Source: a bacterium (lineage in GTDB: Bacteria; Actinomycetota; Acidimicrobiia; Spongiisociales; Spongiisociaceae). From it: 64,000 nucleotides of DNA. Shown here in pieces: positions 47,719 to 58,145 of the stretch (within the stretch, counting starts at the first letter, position 1; each line of letters starts with the position of its first letter). The notes below the pieces were generated by a model. That model saw only the letters and a list, made by a program, of their open reading frames with translations. It was not told the DNA's origin and made no database searches. The position numbers and the translations under genes are program-made. The stretch covers positions 1-64,000 of the forward strand of contig JAPPFW010000061.1 in NCBI GenBank assembly GCA_028821575.1, written 5' to 3'.

Positions 47719-50316
47719 ATGGACGCAAGCAGGTTCACACAGAAGTCACAGCAGGCACTGGTATCGGCCAGGGATCTGGCAGAGGCGAGCAACCACCCGT
47801 CGGTCGAGCCCGCCCACCTGCTGCTGGCCATGCTCGGACAGCCCGACACCATCGCTCTTCCCCTGCTCGCCAGGCTCGAAGTGGTTCCCGCTCACCTGCG
47901 CCAGCAGGCCGCCAGCCTCGCCGACTCGCTCCCGAGAGCATTCGGAGCGGGGGAGACCGGTTACTCGCGCGACACGCTCCGCGTGCTTGAGGCAGCCCAG
48001 AAGGAGATGGACGCCGCTGGCGACACCTACACCTCCGTCGAACACCTGCTGCTTGCTATCGCCGCCTCCAAGACCCAGGCGGGGGAACTCCTTCGGGATG
48101 CGGGCATCACCCGGCAAGCCATCATCGACGTGCTGGGCGAGGTGAGAGGGGCCCGGAGGATCACCACCGACAATCCGGAGGCAACGCAAGGAACTCTCGA
48201 ACAGTACGGGCGCGACCTGGTGGCCCTGGCCGCCGAAGGAAAGCTGGACCCGGTGATCGGACGGGACGACGAGATCCGGAGGATGATCCAGGTGCTCAGC
48301 CGTCGCACGAAGAACAATCCGGTGCTCATCGGCGAACCGGGCGTCGGCAAGACCGCCATCGCCGAGGGGCTCGCCCTACGGATCCTCGACGGCGACGTGC
48401 CCGAAGGCCTGAAGAACAAGCAAATCGTGACCCTCGACCTCGGGGCCATGGTGGCGGGCACCAAGTACCGGGGGGAGTTCGAGGAACGCATGAAAGCCAC
48501 CCTCGACGACATCAAGGCCGCCGAAGGGCGGATCATCACCTTCATCGACGAGATGCACACCATCGTGGGTGCGGGGGCCGCCGAGGGCTCGATGGACGCC
48601 TCCAACATGCTCAAACCCCTTCTCGCCAGAGGAGAACTGAGGATGATCGGCGCCACCACCCTCGACGAGTACCGAAAGCACATCGAGAAGGACGCCGCTC
48701 TGGAACGTAGATTCCAGCCTGTGATGGTGGAGCCTCCGACCATCGACGAGACAGTGGGCATCCTGCGCGGGCTGAAGGAGCGCTACGAGGTACATCATGG
48801 CGTGCGCATAACCGACGGGGCCCTCATAGCCGCGGCGGTGCTCTCCGACCGCTACATCACCGCGCGTCATCTTCCCGACAAGGCCATCGACCTCATGGAC
48901 GAGGCGGGCTCCCGCCTCCGGATCGAGATCGACTCGATGCCCGAGGAGATCGACACCCTGACGCGGCGCCTCCGGCAGCTCGAGATCGAGGCCAACGCTC
49001 TGCAGAACGAGCCCGACGATGGTGCCAGGGCGCGCCTGTCGGCGGTCCGCGAGGAGATGGCCGAGGTCACCGAGGAACTCGACCGCTTGTCGACCCACTG
49101 GCAGCACGAGAAGGATCAGATCGATGCGATCCGGACCACCAAGCAGAAGATCGAGGACGCCAGAGTCGAGTCGGAGCGCGCCACCCGGGCCGGTGACCTC
49201 CAGCGGGCGGCCGAACTCCAGTACGGGGTGCTACCAGGGCTGGATTCCGAGATGGCGGCTCGGGAGCAGGAATTGGCCGAACTGCAGTCCGTGATGACCA
49301 TGCTCAGCGAGGAGGTGACCGACGAGGACGTCGCCTCGGTCGTGTGCCGCTGGACCGGGATCCCAGTCTCCCGCCTGATGGAGAGCGAGATGGCCAAGCT
49401 CGTTCGGCTCGAGGACCACCTGCACCGGCGGGTTGTGGGCCAGGATGCCGGAGTCGCGGCGGTTGCGGGCGCCATCCGCCGCAGCCGGGCCGGGTTGGCT
49501 GACCCCAACCGTCCGATCGGTTCGTTCCTGTTCCTGGGTCCCACCGGCGTGGGCAAGACGGAGTTGGCCAAGGCGCTGGCGGTCTTCATGTTCGACGACG
49601 AGCGGGCGATGGTGCGCTTGGACATGTCCGAATACATGGAGAAGCACTCGGTGAGCCGCCTGCTGGGCGCCCCTCCTGGCTACGTCGGCTACGACGAGGG
49701 CGGCCAACTCACCGAGGCTGTCCGCCGGCGGCCCTACGCTGTGATCCTACTCGACGAGGTTGAGAAGGCCCACGCGGACGTCTTCGGCGCGCTGCTCCAG
49801 GTCCTCGACGATGGCAGGCTGACCGACGGCCAGGGTCGCACGGTCGACTTCAGCAATTCGATACTCATCATGACCTCCAACCTGGGGTCCGAGATGATCG
49901 CCCCCGACTTGCCCCAGGAAGCAATCCGGAACCGGGTGATGGGGGTGGTCGGGCGGCACTTCCGACCGGAGTTCCTCAACCGGATCGACGACATAATCGT
50001 CTTCTCCCGGCTCACCGAGGACGACCTTCGCCAGATCGTCGATATCCAGTTCGCCAGGCTCGCGGAACGCGTCAGCGGTCAGGGCATCGAGCTGGAGTTG
50101 ACCGATGCGGCGGGGCGATGGCTCGCGACGGAGGGCTACGACCCGGCATACGGGGCCAGGCCGCTCAAACGCCTACTCCAGACCGCGCTGCTCGATCCGC
50201 TGGCACTCGGATTGCTCGACGGGCGGTTCAGGGCAGGGGACACGGTCACCGTCGCCACAGACGACCGGGGCCTCTCGCTGGAGCGCGGCCAATGGCCCGT
50301 GGCCAACTGCCGGTAG
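47719..50316 (+). CDS. clpB: ATP-dependent chaperone ClpB
   Basis: An 865-residue protein disaggregase that works with DnaK to rescue aggregated proteins. The order is standard: Clp N-domain repeats (1-145), first AAA module with Walker [10 protein letters not shown] near 208 and Walker [13 protein letters not shown] near 275, a coiled-coil middle domain (about 410-520), second AAA module with GPTGVGKTE near 610 and [16 protein letters not shown] near 675. It ends in the usual C-terminal D2-small domain plus a short tail. Heat-shock regulators control clpB in actinobacteria; a weak HspR-like site lies upstream. Confidence 0.95.
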   Translation: MDASRFTQKSQQALVSARDLAEASNHPSVEPAHLLLAMLGQPDTIALPLLARLEVVPAHLRQQAASLADSLPRAFGAGETGYSRDTLRVLEAAQKEMDAAGDTYTSVEHLLLAIAASKTQAGELLRDAGITRQAIIDVLGEVRGARRITTDNPEATQGTLEQYGRDLVALAAEGKLDPVIGRDDEIRRMIQVLSRRTKNNPVLIGEPGVGKTAIAEGLALRILDGDVPEGLKNKQIVTLDLGAMVAGTKYRGEFEERMKATLDDIKAAEGRIITFIDEMHTIVGAGAAEGSMDASNMLKPLLARGELRMIGATTLDEYRKHIEKDAALERRFQPVMVEPPTIDETVGILRGLKERYEVHHGVRITDGALIAAAVLSDRYITARHLPDKAIDLMDEAGSRLRIEIDSMPEEIDTLTRRLRQLEIEANALQNEPDDGARARLSAVREEMAEVTEELDRLSTHWQHEKDQIDAIRTTKQKIEDARVESERATRAGDLQRAAELQYGVLPGLDSEMAAREQELAELQSVMTMLSEEVTDEDVASVVCRWTGIPVSRLMESEMAKLVRLEDHLHRRVVGQDAGVAAVAGAIRRSRAGLADPNRPIGSFLFLGPTGVGKTELAKALAVFMFDDERAMVRLDMSEYMEKHSVSRLLGAPPGYVGYDEGGQLTEAVRRRPYAVILLDEVEKAHADVFGALLQVLDDGRLTDGQGRTVDFSNSILIMTSNLGSEMIAPDLPQEAIRNRVMGVVGRHFRPEFLNRIDDIIVFSRLTEDDLRQIVDIQFARLAERVSGQGIELELTDAAGRWLATEGYDPAYGARPLKRLLQTALLDPLALGLLDGRFRAGDTVTVATDDRGLSLERGQWPVANCR

Positions 50317-50322
50317 TTCGGT

Positions 50323-50343
50323 TGCCCGTTGTCCGTTGTTGCT
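50323..50343. repeat. Short 7-bp tandem repeat (TGTCCGT)
   Basis: TGCCCGT, TGTCCGT, TGTTGCT in tandem, seven bases after the clpB stop codon; complementary in type to the units at 50709-50733. Confidence 0.5.
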
Positions 50344-50419
50344 TGCCAGTACCAGAGACGGTGCGCCGCCTTGGCGTATTCGGCTCCGCCGACATCCTGA
50401 TGGCAGGCCGGGAAACCTA

Positions 50420-50689
50420 GTGCAGAGGACGAACGAGTCAAGGGTGCGTCTCTGGGCGGTGTTGATGGTGATGACCGCACTCCTCACAGTTTCCTGCAGA
50501 AGTGCGGAACCCAGGAGCGACCTCGAGTACCTGGTCTGGGAGGTGTGCCGCCAGATCAGAGCCGAAGGAGTGACAGCCGACCAGGTAGCCGGCATCCTTC
50601 ATGACGCCACGCGACACGGACCGGTGATGGAACTGATCGAGGCCGAGTGCGGCGACGACATTACCGACATCTACTCCCCCGATCCTTGA
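50420..50689 (+). CDS. Small putative lipoprotein of unknown function
   Basis: An 89-residue protein. An N-terminal signal (VRLWAVLMVMTALLTVSC) with lipobox LTVSC suggests export and lipid attachment at Cys near 26. The mature part, about 63 residues, is acidic and helical (LEYLVWEVCRQIRAEGVTADQVAGIL, then VMELIEAECGDDITDIY). GTG at 50420 or GTG at 50444 could be the start; the later one gives a more normal signal peptide of 18 residues. No family was recognised. Confidence 0.5.
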   Translation: MQRTNESRVRLWAVLMVMTALLTVSCRSAEPRSDLEYLVWEVCRQIRAEGVTADQVAGILHDATRHGPVMELIEAECGDDITDIYSPDP

Positions 50690-50708
50690 CCGTGGGTCGG
50701 GGGCTGAT

Positions 50709-50733
50709 CGGACAACGGACAACCGACAACGGG
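50709..50733. repeat. Short 7-bp tandem repeat (CGGACAA)
   Basis: CGGACAA, CGGACAA, CCGACAA in tandem between the convergent lipoprotein and endonuclease IV genes. Confidence 0.6.
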
Positions 50734-50735
50734 TA

Positions 50736-51497
50736 CTACAGCCGATCCCGTAACCAGGCGAGATCGGCTCGGTGCTGATCGGCACCGCCGGGAGTCTCGA
50801 TGATCAGGGGGGCGCCGGCTTCCTTCACTACCTCCACGAGCAGATCACCGGGAACGTGCCCCTGGCCCAGGTTGGCGTGACGATCCCGCCGAGCGTCGAA
50901 CCGATCACGGGAGTCGTTCAGGTGGAGGAGGTCGATACGGCCGGTCGCCTCGAGAACCCGCCCGACGAGGCCTTCGAGCCGTTCGCCACCCGCCCAAGCG
51001 TGGCACGTGTCGAGGCAGAAACCGGGATCGAGGTCTCCGATCACGTCCCAGAGTCCGGCCAGGTGTTCCAACCTACGGGCCTGCGCGTTGTCGCCCGAGG
51101 CCGTGTTCTCGATCAGGATTGGAATGTCGGTCTCGAGCATCGCCAGGGCCTTGCGCCAGCGCGGGAACCCGTCCTGCACCCGCTCGTCCTTGGTCACATG
51201 TCCCCCGTGGACGATGATCCCGGCCGCGCCTATCTGTTCGGCGCCCTCCACCGTGTTGGCGAGGATCTTGCGGCTCGGGATGCGGATACGGTTGTTCCGG
51301 TTGACGACGTTGACCAGATACGGCGCGTGTACGTAGATGTCGACGCCGGAGCTACGGAGCTGGGAGGCATCGGTTCGGGGTGGAGGCTTCTTCCACGACT
51401 GGGGATTGCCGAGGAAGAACTGGACGGCGCCGACCCCCCGAGCCTCGGCCTCGGCCAGCGGATCGGCGGAGGGAACATGGGCGCCCAGAGTGATCAC
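50736..51497 (-). CDS. nfo: Endonuclease IV (apurinic/apyrimidinic endonuclease)
   Basis: A 253-residue TIM-barrel DNA repair nuclease cutting at abasic sites. It opens with [18 protein letters not shown] and [12 protein letters not shown]. The metal ligands follow the family: His in VHAPYLVNV near 58, HGGH near 97, Glu in ILIENTASG near 130, [11 protein letters not shown] near 165 (Asp, His), [24 protein letters not shown] near 195 and the final IIETPGG Glu. GTG 51497 overlaps the stop of the upstream membrane protein gene (GTGA), so the two are coupled. Confidence 0.9.
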   Translation of the reverse strand: MITLGAHVPSADPLAEAEARGVGAVQFFLGNPQSWKKPPPRTDASQLRSSGVDIYVHAPYLVNVVNRNNRIRIPSRKILANTVEGAEQIGAAGIIVHGGHVTKDERVQDGFPRWRKALAMLETDIPILIENTASGDNAQARRLEHLAGLWDVIGDLDPGFCLDTCHAWAGGERLEGLVGRVLEATGRIDLLHLNDSRDRFDARRDRHANLGQGHVPGDLLVEVVKEAGAPLIIETPGGADQHRADLAWLRDRL

Positions 51498-52177
51498 GCC
51501 GAGTGGCCTTCCGTGTGCTCGGCCCCGGCCGGGACTGCTTTCCCCTCCTCCGCCTCGGTGGCCGGATCCCGGTCCGTGCGGACCCAACCGGCTGCGTCTT
51601 GGAGTTCGGCCTGCTCTCCGGACGGCCCTGCATGCGCCATCCGCACCTCTCGCAGATGCTCGGCCACCCCGGCCGGGTCGACGGCCCATCCCTCCGCCGA
51701 GACCGAGAGGATTCCCCCGTCCAACCATCGCGCTCCCCACGGCCGCCCGGGAAACAGTCTCGCGTCCTCCACCCCGACCAGCAGGACGGGAAAAGCTCCG
51801 AAATCGTCCGAACCCTCCCGGGTCTCCACCTCCCCGACCTGACCCCAAGGAATCAGGGTCAGCCGCCCCAGGGGACCTCCCAGAGGGAGGTGAAGACCTT
51901 CTGCGTCCGCTCGGATGACCTGCCGCCGCCCGACGAGGCGGAAGACCATCCACACCAGAAGCGCCCCGCCGACGATCAGAAAGACCCAGGCCCAGGCGAG
52001 GTCACGGCTCTCGAATGCCGGCGGCTCCTTGTTCGGGTACAGCAGGTCCAGGATGCGGGGAACGGGGGTCCATCCGAACAGGACGCCCCCACCCTGCAGA
52101 ACCATGATCAACCCCACCAGGGACAGATACCAGCGGGCCGGGAGTCGGGACCGCGGCGTTACCTCGTACTCGCTCAA
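51494..52177 (-). CDS. Membrane protein with two N-terminal helices and a PH-like domain
   Basis: A 227-residue protein with two transmembrane segments, [21 protein letters not shown] near 16-36 and [21 protein letters not shown] near 61-81, then a cytoplasmic beta-rich domain ([35 protein letters not shown]) resembling bacterial PH domains. The C-terminal 40 residues are acidic and probably disordered. Its stop overlaps endonuclease IV and its start overlaps the pyrE-like gene stop. No function is known. Confidence 0.65.
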   Translation of the reverse strand: MSEYEVTPRSRLPARWYLSLVGLIMVLQGGGVLFGWTPVPRILDLLYPNKEPPAFESRDLAWAWVFLIVGGALLVWMVFRLVGRRQVIRADAEGLHLPLGGPLGRLTLIPWGQVGEVETREGSDDFGAFPVLLVGVEDARLFPGRPWGARWLDGGILSVSAEGWAVDPAGVAEHLREVRMAHAGPSGEQAELQDAAGWVRTDRDPATEAEEGKAVPAGAEHTEGHSA

Positions 52178-52749
52178 GCAGGGCTCCCCGGTCGATCCTC
52201 GCTGAGGCCCAGGTCCTCCGGAGTCAGAACTGCCGTGTAAGGGATCCCCTGTGCCGAGATCAGCCGCCCGGCCTCCCCGCGCGACCCGTCCGCCAGGACC
52301 AACACCTGCACGATGTGGAGACTCTCGCTTTCGGCCACCCCGATGGCCTCCAGGAGGGTTCCTTCCTTTGTCACGGTGTCCTCCAGCATCACGATCCGGT
52401 CACCTGCCCGAACCGGCCCACGAGACGACCCCCCGTCCCGTGATCCTCGGCGGCTTTGCGGATCGAGAAAGCCTTGAGTGGCATGCCCTGGCCCACGGCG
52501 CGGATCGCGGTGGCGACCGCTATGGGACCCGCTCCCATGGTCATCCCTCCCACCGCGTCTGCTTCCACCGGTTGTTCCGATATCGCAGCGCCGACCAGGC
52601 GGGCGCCCTCGCCGTTGAAGGTGGTCTGGCGAGCTTCGACGTACCGGTCGCTCACCTTCCCCCGACCGCAGCACGAAGGGCCCATCCGTCCTGACGCCGT
52701 TGGTTCGGAGGTGATGGGCGACGGCTGCCTGATCGGCGGAGAGGGTCAC
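52174..52749 (-). pseudogene. pyrE: Orotate phosphoribosyltransferase-like gene with two compensating frameshifts
   Basis: An OPRT-like protein of about 190 residues split over two frames. The first part (ADQAAVAHHLRTNGVRTDGPFVLRSG) is in the outer frame. The middle (KVSDRYVEARQTTFNGEGARLVGAAI ... GGMTMGAGPIAVATAI ... FSIRKAAEDHGT) is in another frame. The end (VRAGDRIVMLEDTVTKEGTLLEAIGVAE, the PRPP-binding motif) returns to the first. The shifts map to a five-C run at 52659-52663 (one base too many) and to CCGGCCC near 52413-52419 (one too few). Together they restore the frame, a pattern typical of read errors. Starts with GTG. Confidence 0.7.
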
Positions 52750-52767
52750 AGGATCAGGTTACCAAGG

Positions 52768-52788
52768 TGGTGGCTTGTGGCTTGTGGA
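52768..52788. repeat. Short 7-bp tandem repeat (TTGTGGC)
   Basis: TGGTGGC, TTGTGGC, TTGTGGA in tandem between the pyrE-like start and the isoprenyl synthase stop. Confidence 0.5.
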
Positions 52789-52814
52789 GCACACCGCGAA
52801 ACACGAATCGCCGG

Positions 52815-53606
52815 TCAGCGCCCGAAGCGGCGGTCGGCGGCCGAGTAATCTCTCAAAGCCCGGATGAAGTCCACCCGCCGGAAGGCGGGCCAGTACACAT
52901 CCACGAATGCATACTCGGCATAGGCCGCCTGCCATAGAAGGAACCCCGAGAGCCGTGACTCGCCCGACGTCCGGATAACGAGGTCGGCGTCCGGCTGGTC
53001 GGGTTCATAGAGATGGGCGGCGATGGCCTGCGCATCGACGTGCTTCGCCATGTCGTCGGCAGAGACCCCGCGTGCTGCCATACCCTCCACGAGATCCCGG
53101 CATGCGTCGACTATCTCCTGCCGGCCTCCGTAACCCATGGCGATGGTCAACTGCCGCGAGCCTGACTTCGTTGCCTCGATCGCCTGCTTGGCGCTGCTGA
53201 CCAGCCGGGCCGGAAGCAGATCGCGGCTCCCGATGACGTTGAGTTGGTAGCCGAGGCGACCGGCGTGAGCGGGAACCCGTTCGAACATCTCGCGTAGGGT
53301 GTCGAAGTACGGCTCGATCTGCTCCGCCGGTCGATCCAGGTTCTCAGTCGACAGCACCCAGGCGGTGATCAGCGGAATGGGCAACTCGGCCGCCCATCCG
53401 AGGAACTCCTCGAACCTGCGCATCCCGCTCCGGTAGCTGTCCGTATAGGTGTCGAGACCCTCGGCGCGGGCATAGCGGCGGTGGCCGTCGAGGATGATGC
53501 CTATGTGCCGGGGCAGGCGTCGAAGATCCAGGTGGCGGAGGAGGCGACGTTCGTAGAGACGGTACAGCGGTACGGTCAGTCTCGGTTTGCGCGCCGCTTG
53601 CTCCAT
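52815..53606 (-). CDS. Cis-isoprenyl diphosphate synthase (UppS/Rv1086-like)
   Basis: A 263-residue cis-prenyltransferase making polyprenyl diphosphate for cell-wall carriers. The catalytic Asp region is IGIILDGHRRYARAEG near 35-48 (the family has DGNRRYA/W, here DGH), followed by RRFEEFLGWAAELPIPLITAWVLSTENL, RLGYQLNVIGSRDLLP and RTSGESRLSGFLLWQAAYAEYAF near 222-243, with the FVDVYWPAF ending. It resembles the shorter actinobacterial Z-farnesyl synthase branch; chain length cannot be read from sequence. It diverges from the amidase gene. Confidence 0.88.
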   Translation of the reverse strand: MEQAARKPRLTVPLYRLYERRLLRHLDLRRLPRHIGIILDGHRRYARAEGLDTYTDSYRSGMRRFEEFLGWAAELPIPLITAWVLSTENLDRPAEQIEPYFDTLREMFERVPAHAGRLGYQLNVIGSRDLLPARLVSSAKQAIEATKSGSRQLTIAMGYGGRQEIVDACRDLVEGMAARGVSADDMAKHVDAQAIAAHLYEPDQPDADLVIRTSGESRLSGFLLWQAAYAEYAFVDVYWPAFRRVDFIRALRDYSAADRRFGR

Positions 53607-53748
53607 AATCTCCCTCAGAGCGACCGTGGATCCACAGGTAGTTGGATGCCGAGCCGAATGTTAGCCTTCGCCCGGGATCGGCTCCGGCGGTCATCCGCCC
53701 GGCGTTGCGCCCAACTGCTGAAACCTCCTCACCCCATCGGCATCGACC

Positions 53749-55233
53749 ATGAATCTGCTCGCAGGCTATATCCACCAAGATGCCGTGGCGCTCGGCGCTC
53801 TGATCCGCTCGGGGGATCTTCACCCGAGGGAGGTGGTGGAGGCGGCCGTTGACCGGATAGGACGGTACGACAGCGACATCAACGCCGTCTCATGGCGTCG
53901 CTTCGAGATGGCGTTGGAGGAGGCCGAGCGTCCCCTTCCCCGCTCACCGGTGTCGGGTGTTCCGTTCCTCCTCAAGGACCTCTCTCAGTCACTCGAGGAT
54001 GCGCCGCACACGCTGGCGTGCCGGATGCGCGCGGGCGTGGTCGCCGACTACGACTCGGCGCTGGTGGCCCGTTACAAAGCCGCGGGCCTGCTGATCGTCG
54101 GACAGACCACCTCGCCCGAGTTCGGGGCATCCCCCGAGACCCGCTCCTCGCTCTTCGGGATCACGCGCAATCCATGGGATCTGGAACGCTCACCGGGAGG
54201 GTCCAGCGGGGGATCGGCGGCCGCCGTGGCCGCCCGGTACCTACCGGCGGCGCACGCCAGTGACGGAGGCGGCTCGATCCGCATTCCCGCCTCCATGTGC
54301 GGCTTGGTCGGCCTCAAACCGACCCGGGGCCGCACCCCCAAGGGGCCGGACGCTGCCGAAGGGTGGTTCGGACTGTCCGTCGAACATGCCGTGACGCGAA
54401 CGGTCCGCGACAGCGCTGCGCTGCTCGATGTCTCACAGGGACCGGATCCGGGAGCACCCTATTACCCGCCTCCCCCGGAGCGGCCCTACCTTGCGGAAGT
54501 CACGCGCCGTCCCGGTTCCCTCAGGATCGCTATCTCGACGGAACCAATGCTCTCCGATCACATGGACATCCAATGCGTACGGGCGGCCGAGACCACGGCC
54601 GGGATGCTCGAAGAACTCGGTCACCGGGTCACCGAGGCCCGCCCGGAAGTCGACAGCGCCCTGATCAAGGAAGCCTTCTGGACCATGATCGCCGCCGACA
54701 TGGCATGCACCATCGACGCGGCCGCCCGTGCCGCCGGGCGGAGGCCCTCGGAGGATCGGTTCGAGACCGCGTCGTGGCTCATCGGCCTGGTCGGTCGACG
54801 CGTGACCGCCGGCGACTTCATCACCGCCCTCGAGTACATCCGCAACGTGGGACGGTCCACCGCTCCTTTCTTCGACACCTACGACGTGTTCGTGGAGCCC
54901 ACGATCGCCCGCCGCCCATGGAAGAGCGGCACCTTGTACCCCGCTTTCAACAAGCGGATGGCCAAGGCGGTCATTCGGCTTGGGGGACGCCGCAAGGCTC
55001 TGAGTGCCATCGCCAGACAGGGTGAGCCGGCTTTCCGGGCGGTACCCAACACCGCCCTATGGAACGTCACCGGCCAGCCGTCCATGTCGCTACCGCTCCA
55101 CTGGGACGGCGGCCTGCCCATCGGTGTGCAGTTCACCACCCGTTATGCCGACGAAGCCCTCCTATTCCGACTGGCTGCTCAACTCGAGCGGGCCTGCCCG
55201 TGGATAGATCGCCTCCCTCCGATCCTCGCCTAG
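53749..55233 (+). CDS. Amidase signature family hydrolase, second copy
   Basis: A 494-residue amidase. The catalytic Lys is in [14 protein letters not shown] near 75, the cis-Ser in [14 protein letters not shown] near 150 and the nucleophile Ser in [24 protein letters not shown] near 175. It is longer than the amidase at 38806-40083 and not closely related. The C-terminal [18 protein letters not shown] and [22 protein letters not shown] are typical of amidases acting on aryl or aliphatic amides, including 6-aminohexanoate dimer hydrolase-like members. It stands alone. Confidence 0.88.
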   Translation: MNLLAGYIHQDAVALGALIRSGDLHPREVVEAAVDRIGRYDSDINAVSWRRFEMALEEAERPLPRSPVSGVPFLLKDLSQSLEDAPHTLACRMRAGVVADYDSALVARYKAAGLLIVGQTTSPEFGASPETRSSLFGITRNPWDLERSPGGSSGGSAAAVAARYLPAAHASDGGGSIRIPASMCGLVGLKPTRGRTPKGPDAAEGWFGLSVEHAVTRTVRDSAALLDVSQGPDPGAPYYPPPPERPYLAEVTRRPGSLRIAISTEPMLSDHMDIQCVRAAETTAGMLEELGHRVTEARPEVDSALIKEAFWTMIAADMACTIDAAARAAGRRPSEDRFETASWLIGLVGRRVTAGDFITALEYIRNVGRSTAPFFDTYDVFVEPTIARRPWKSGTLYPAFNKRMAKAVIRLGGRRKALSAIARQGEPAFRAVPNTALWNVTGQPSMSLPLHWDGGLPIGVQFTTRYADEALLFRLAAQLERACPWIDRLPPILA

Positions 55234-55600
55234 TCGGATAATGGATCCGGACACTCGGGGCAGCCGACCTGCCCATCCGGGTGCCCGCCAGCCGAGAACG
55301 CGAAAAACATCCGAGAGCTTCCCCTGCGGGCCCTCCCCCAACCGCCACCTCCGAGGCTCGAAGCGCGACACCCTATCCCCCTGCGGGGTCGGATTCGACG
55401 ATGTGATCCCGCCACGGTCCGATCGACGCCGGAAGGGACCGATGGTGCTTGCGATTGCCTCCAGTGTGCGGTGCGGGTGTGACACTGTCAACCCCTTTGG
55501 GTGGCGGCGACAGCCCGGCATTGAACCAGCGCGGTCGGCGCGCGTCCTCCGAGCATCCAGGTCTGGGAATCGGACGTGCCGGAGCCCGGTTACCGGGAAG
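55234..55600. other. 367-base intergenic region
   Basis: Between two convergent genes. It is mostly copy 3 of the 203-bp repeat (55292-55495, minus strand). The rest shows nothing recognisable. Confidence 0.55.
55292..55495 (-). repeat. 203-bp repeated intergenic element, copy 3 (candidate small-RNA gene)
   Basis: On the minus strand it begins TTGACA (55486-55491), 17 bases, CACACT (55463-55468), identical to copy 2 in both boxes and over GTTGACAGTGTCACA. It ends GATGTTTTTCGCGTTCTCGG (55292-55311 region). GAGGGC and GCTCTC near 55316-55338 can pair before the T-run. The GGAGGTGGCGGTTGGGGGAG block is shared with copy 1 almost exactly. Confidence 0.75.
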
Positions 55601-57091
55601 CTACCGCGCAGCCAGGTAGGGCACCCGTGGTGCGTCGGCGCAGAGAGCCTCGACCTGTTCGGGATCGGTCGGCACGTCGGCCGTCAGATTGTCGTGGCCG
55701 GCTTCGGTGATAACGATGTCGTCCTCGATCCGGATGCCGATTCCTCGAAAGGCCTCCGGCACGCGATGCTTCACGGTGGGTGCAGCCTCTCGCTCCCGCT
55801 TCTCGATTTCCCTGGCCTTCGCGGCACCGAGCAGCATCCGCCGCTCGGTCCACCCGTCAAGGTCGTACTCGAGCATCGGCAACTCGATCTCGGCCCTCTC
55901 CGGGTCCACATAGATTCCCGGCTCCACCGTGAACGCCATGCCCGGGGCGAGGGGTCGGGGTTCGCCTTCGACTCCGTACGCACCGGCGTCGTGCACGTCC
56001 ATGCCCAACCAGTGTCCGGTGCCGTGCATGAAGTACTCGCGGTAGTGGTGCATACGGACCGCGTCCTCGGTCGTTCCCGGCAGCAGGCCGAGGTCGACCA
56101 ACCCCTCGGCGATGGTCGCCACCGCTTGCTCGTGCAGCCTCTTCATGGTGGATCCCGGTCCGGCCAGCGCCAACGCGGCATGCTGAGCCCTCAACACGAC
56201 CTCGTAGAGTTCTCGCTGGGGACCGCTGAACACGCCGGATGCCGGGAACGTGCGGGTGATGTCCGCGGAGAAGTACCCGTACTCGGCTCCTGCGTCGATC
56301 AGCACCAGATCCCCCTTTTCGATCCTGCGGTCGTTCTCCGTGTAGTGCAGGATGCAGGCGTTGGCACCCGACGCCACGATGGACGGGTAACCATCGCGGC
56401 GGGCTCCCCGAGCCCGGAAGGCGTACTCCAGGGCGGCTTGGACCTGGTATTCGTACCGGCCCGGCCGGGTAAAGCGCATCGCCTCCGCATGGCCCTCGGC
56501 CGTGATCTCGCACGCGACCCTCAGCCGTTCGACCTCCTCCACGGTCTTGTGCAAGCGCAGGTCGCCCAGTAGCGGCGAGGCATCACGTACCTCGGTGGGT
56601 ACGACCCTGCCGTACCGGTTTGCCAACCCTCCCAGCGAGCGAACCATCGTCATCACCCGCCGGTGGAACGCAGCATGGCCGAACGGCAGGTAGACGACCC
56701 GGCGTCCCAGCAGCCTCCTGCGCAGGATCCCATCGAGTTCCGACAACGGGTGGGAGGCGTCGGCGTCGAAGCGCTCCTTAGCCCCATCCACACCGGCCCT
56801 GCGGCCGTCCCAGATCTCCCGCTCCCGATCTCGTGGCCGGACGAACAGCACGTACTGCTCGGCGCGGGCGGACGGATCGAGCAGCATCACGGCGTCCGGC
56901 TCGTCGAACCCGGTCAGGTAGTAGAAGGCCGAGTCCTGGCGAAACGGATGCTCCACATCGTTGTTCCGGATCGTCTCCGCGGCGGCCGGCACCAAAGCTA
57001 TGCCATCGTCCACCAGCGCAGCGAACCCGGCCCGGCGCTTTGCATGCAGCACTCGATCGGGGTGGACCTGGCCGGACCGGCTCTCTGTCAT
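55601..57091 (-). CDS. pepP: Xaa-Pro aminopeptidase (aminopeptidase P)
   Basis: A 496-residue peptidase removing N-terminal residues before proline. The N-terminal domain has FYYLTGFDEPDAVMLL near 57. The pita-bread catalytic domain has metal ligands in VLIDAGAEYGYFSADITRTFP (two Asp near 255-266), FMHGTGHWLGMDVHD (His near 350), GMAFTVEPGIYVD (Glu near 383) and GIRIEDDIVIT (Glu near 440). ATG 57091 is chosen because the upstream residues of the open frame are not family-like and TAGCCT lies eight bases before it on the minus strand. Confidence 0.9.
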   Translation of the reverse strand: MTESRSGQVHPDRVLHAKRRAGFAALVDDGIALVPAAAETIRNNDVEHPFRQDSAFYYLTGFDEPDAVMLLDPSARAEQYVLFVRPRDREREIWDGRRAGVDGAKERFDADASHPLSELDGILRRRLLGRRVVYLPFGHAAFHRRVMTMVRSLGGLANRYGRVVPTEVRDASPLLGDLRLHKTVEEVERLRVACEITAEGHAEAMRFTRPGRYEYQVQAALEYAFRARGARRDGYPSIVASGANACILHYTENDRRIEKGDLVLIDAGAEYGYFSADITRTFPASGVFSGPQRELYEVVLRAQHAALALAGPGSTMKRLHEQAVATIAEGLVDLGLLPGTTEDAVRMHHYREYFMHGTGHWLGMDVHDAGAYGVEGEPRPLAPGMAFTVEPGIYVDPERAEIELPMLEYDLDGWTERRMLLGAAKAREIEKREREAAPTVKHRVPEAFRGIGIRIEDDIVITEAGHDNLTADVPTDPEQVEALCADAPRVPYLAAR

Positions 57092-57181
57092 CGTGCAGAA
57101 GGCTAACCGGGCTGGCGATCCCTTACCTTCGCGCATCCGGGTGCCCGGGGCGACGAGGTCTCGAAGCGGGGCTGAAGACTG

Positions 57182-58045
57182 TCAGCAGGCCGGATACCAA
57201 CCGGCGATCGCGGTTCCGATGAGGTCCGGGGAATCCTCCTGGATGAAGTGGATTCCTGGGACGGTGACCTCGGTCTGGTTGGGCCAGGATCGACATAACT
57301 CGCGAGCTCGGCCCACCAGGATCGAACCCGGGTCGGCGTTGATGAACAGCTTCGGCACGTCCCATCCCGCCAGCCTCGCCGAGTAGTCCTCGACCAGCGC
57401 ATGGACATCGGCCGGGTGACCTCCGAGAGGGATCTCCCGCGGCCACGTGAGCATGGGCCGGCGATCCTCCCCCGGCTCCAGGAAGGGACGGCGATACTCG
57501 TCCATCTCGCCCGGCGTCAAGTCCCGGAGTATCGAGGCGGGGAGGATCCGCTCCACGAACACGTTCTTCTCCAGGACGATCTGCTCACCCGCCTCCGAGC
57601 GCATGGCCCGGAAGATGGGACGGGCGGCCTCCGGCCAGTCCTCCCAGGTAACAGGGGTGACGATCGCCTCCATGTAGACGATGCCCCTGACGGAGTCGGG
57701 ATGCCGGACAGCCCAGTCGAAGGCCAGGACCGATCCCCAGTCGTGTCCGACCAGCGTGACCCCGTCTCGCACATCCAGCAACCGGAGCAGTTCATCGAGA
57801 TACCCACGGTGTTGGACGTACCGGTAGGCGTCCGGCCCGGACTCGCCGAGCTTGGCCGAATCGCCCATCCCGATCAGGTCGGGAACGATGCAGCGACCCA
57901 GGCCGGCGACATGGGGGATGACCCCGCGCCACAGATGGGACGACGTCGGGTTGCCGTGCAGGAACACGATCGGGTCGCCCGTTCCGATCTCCACGTATGC
58001 CATATCCAGATCGAACACGCGGCGGGTCCGCTTTTGGAGACCCAT
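57182..58045 (-). CDS. Haloalkane dehalogenase
   Basis: A 287-residue alpha/beta hydrolase of the LinB/DhaA (subfamily II) type, which hydrolyses carbon-halogen bonds. [11 protein letters not shown] near 30-40 gives the halide-binding Asn; the nucleophile Asp is in VGHDWGS near 101 with the halide-binding Trp next to it; the acid is probably Glu in VYMEAIV near 126; the base His is in [11 protein letters not shown] near 267. The ATG has GGAGG eight bases upstream. Nothing nearby suggests a halogenated-compound operon, so it may act alone on an environmental halocarbon. Confidence 0.88.
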   Translation of the reverse strand: MGLQKRTRRVFDLDMAYVEIGTGDPIVFLHGNPTSSHLWRGVIPHVAGLGRCIVPDLIGMGDSAKLGESGPDAYRYVQHRGYLDELLRLLDVRDGVTLVGHDWGSVLAFDWAVRHPDSVRGIVYMEAIVTPVTWEDWPEAARPIFRAMRSEAGEQIVLEKNVFVERILPASILRDLTPGEMDEYRRPFLEPGEDRRPMLTWPREIPLGGHPADVHALVEDYSARLAGWDVPKLFINADPGSILVGRARELCRSWPNQTEVTVPGIHFIQEDSPDLIGTAIAGWYPAC

Positions 58046-58145
58046 GACATGATCCTCCTTGTCCCTGATCGCCTCAGGTCAACGCGAGCGCTTACGGGAA
58101 GCTCCTACCTGCATGTCGCCCGGACGGCCGGACGCGACCACCTGG

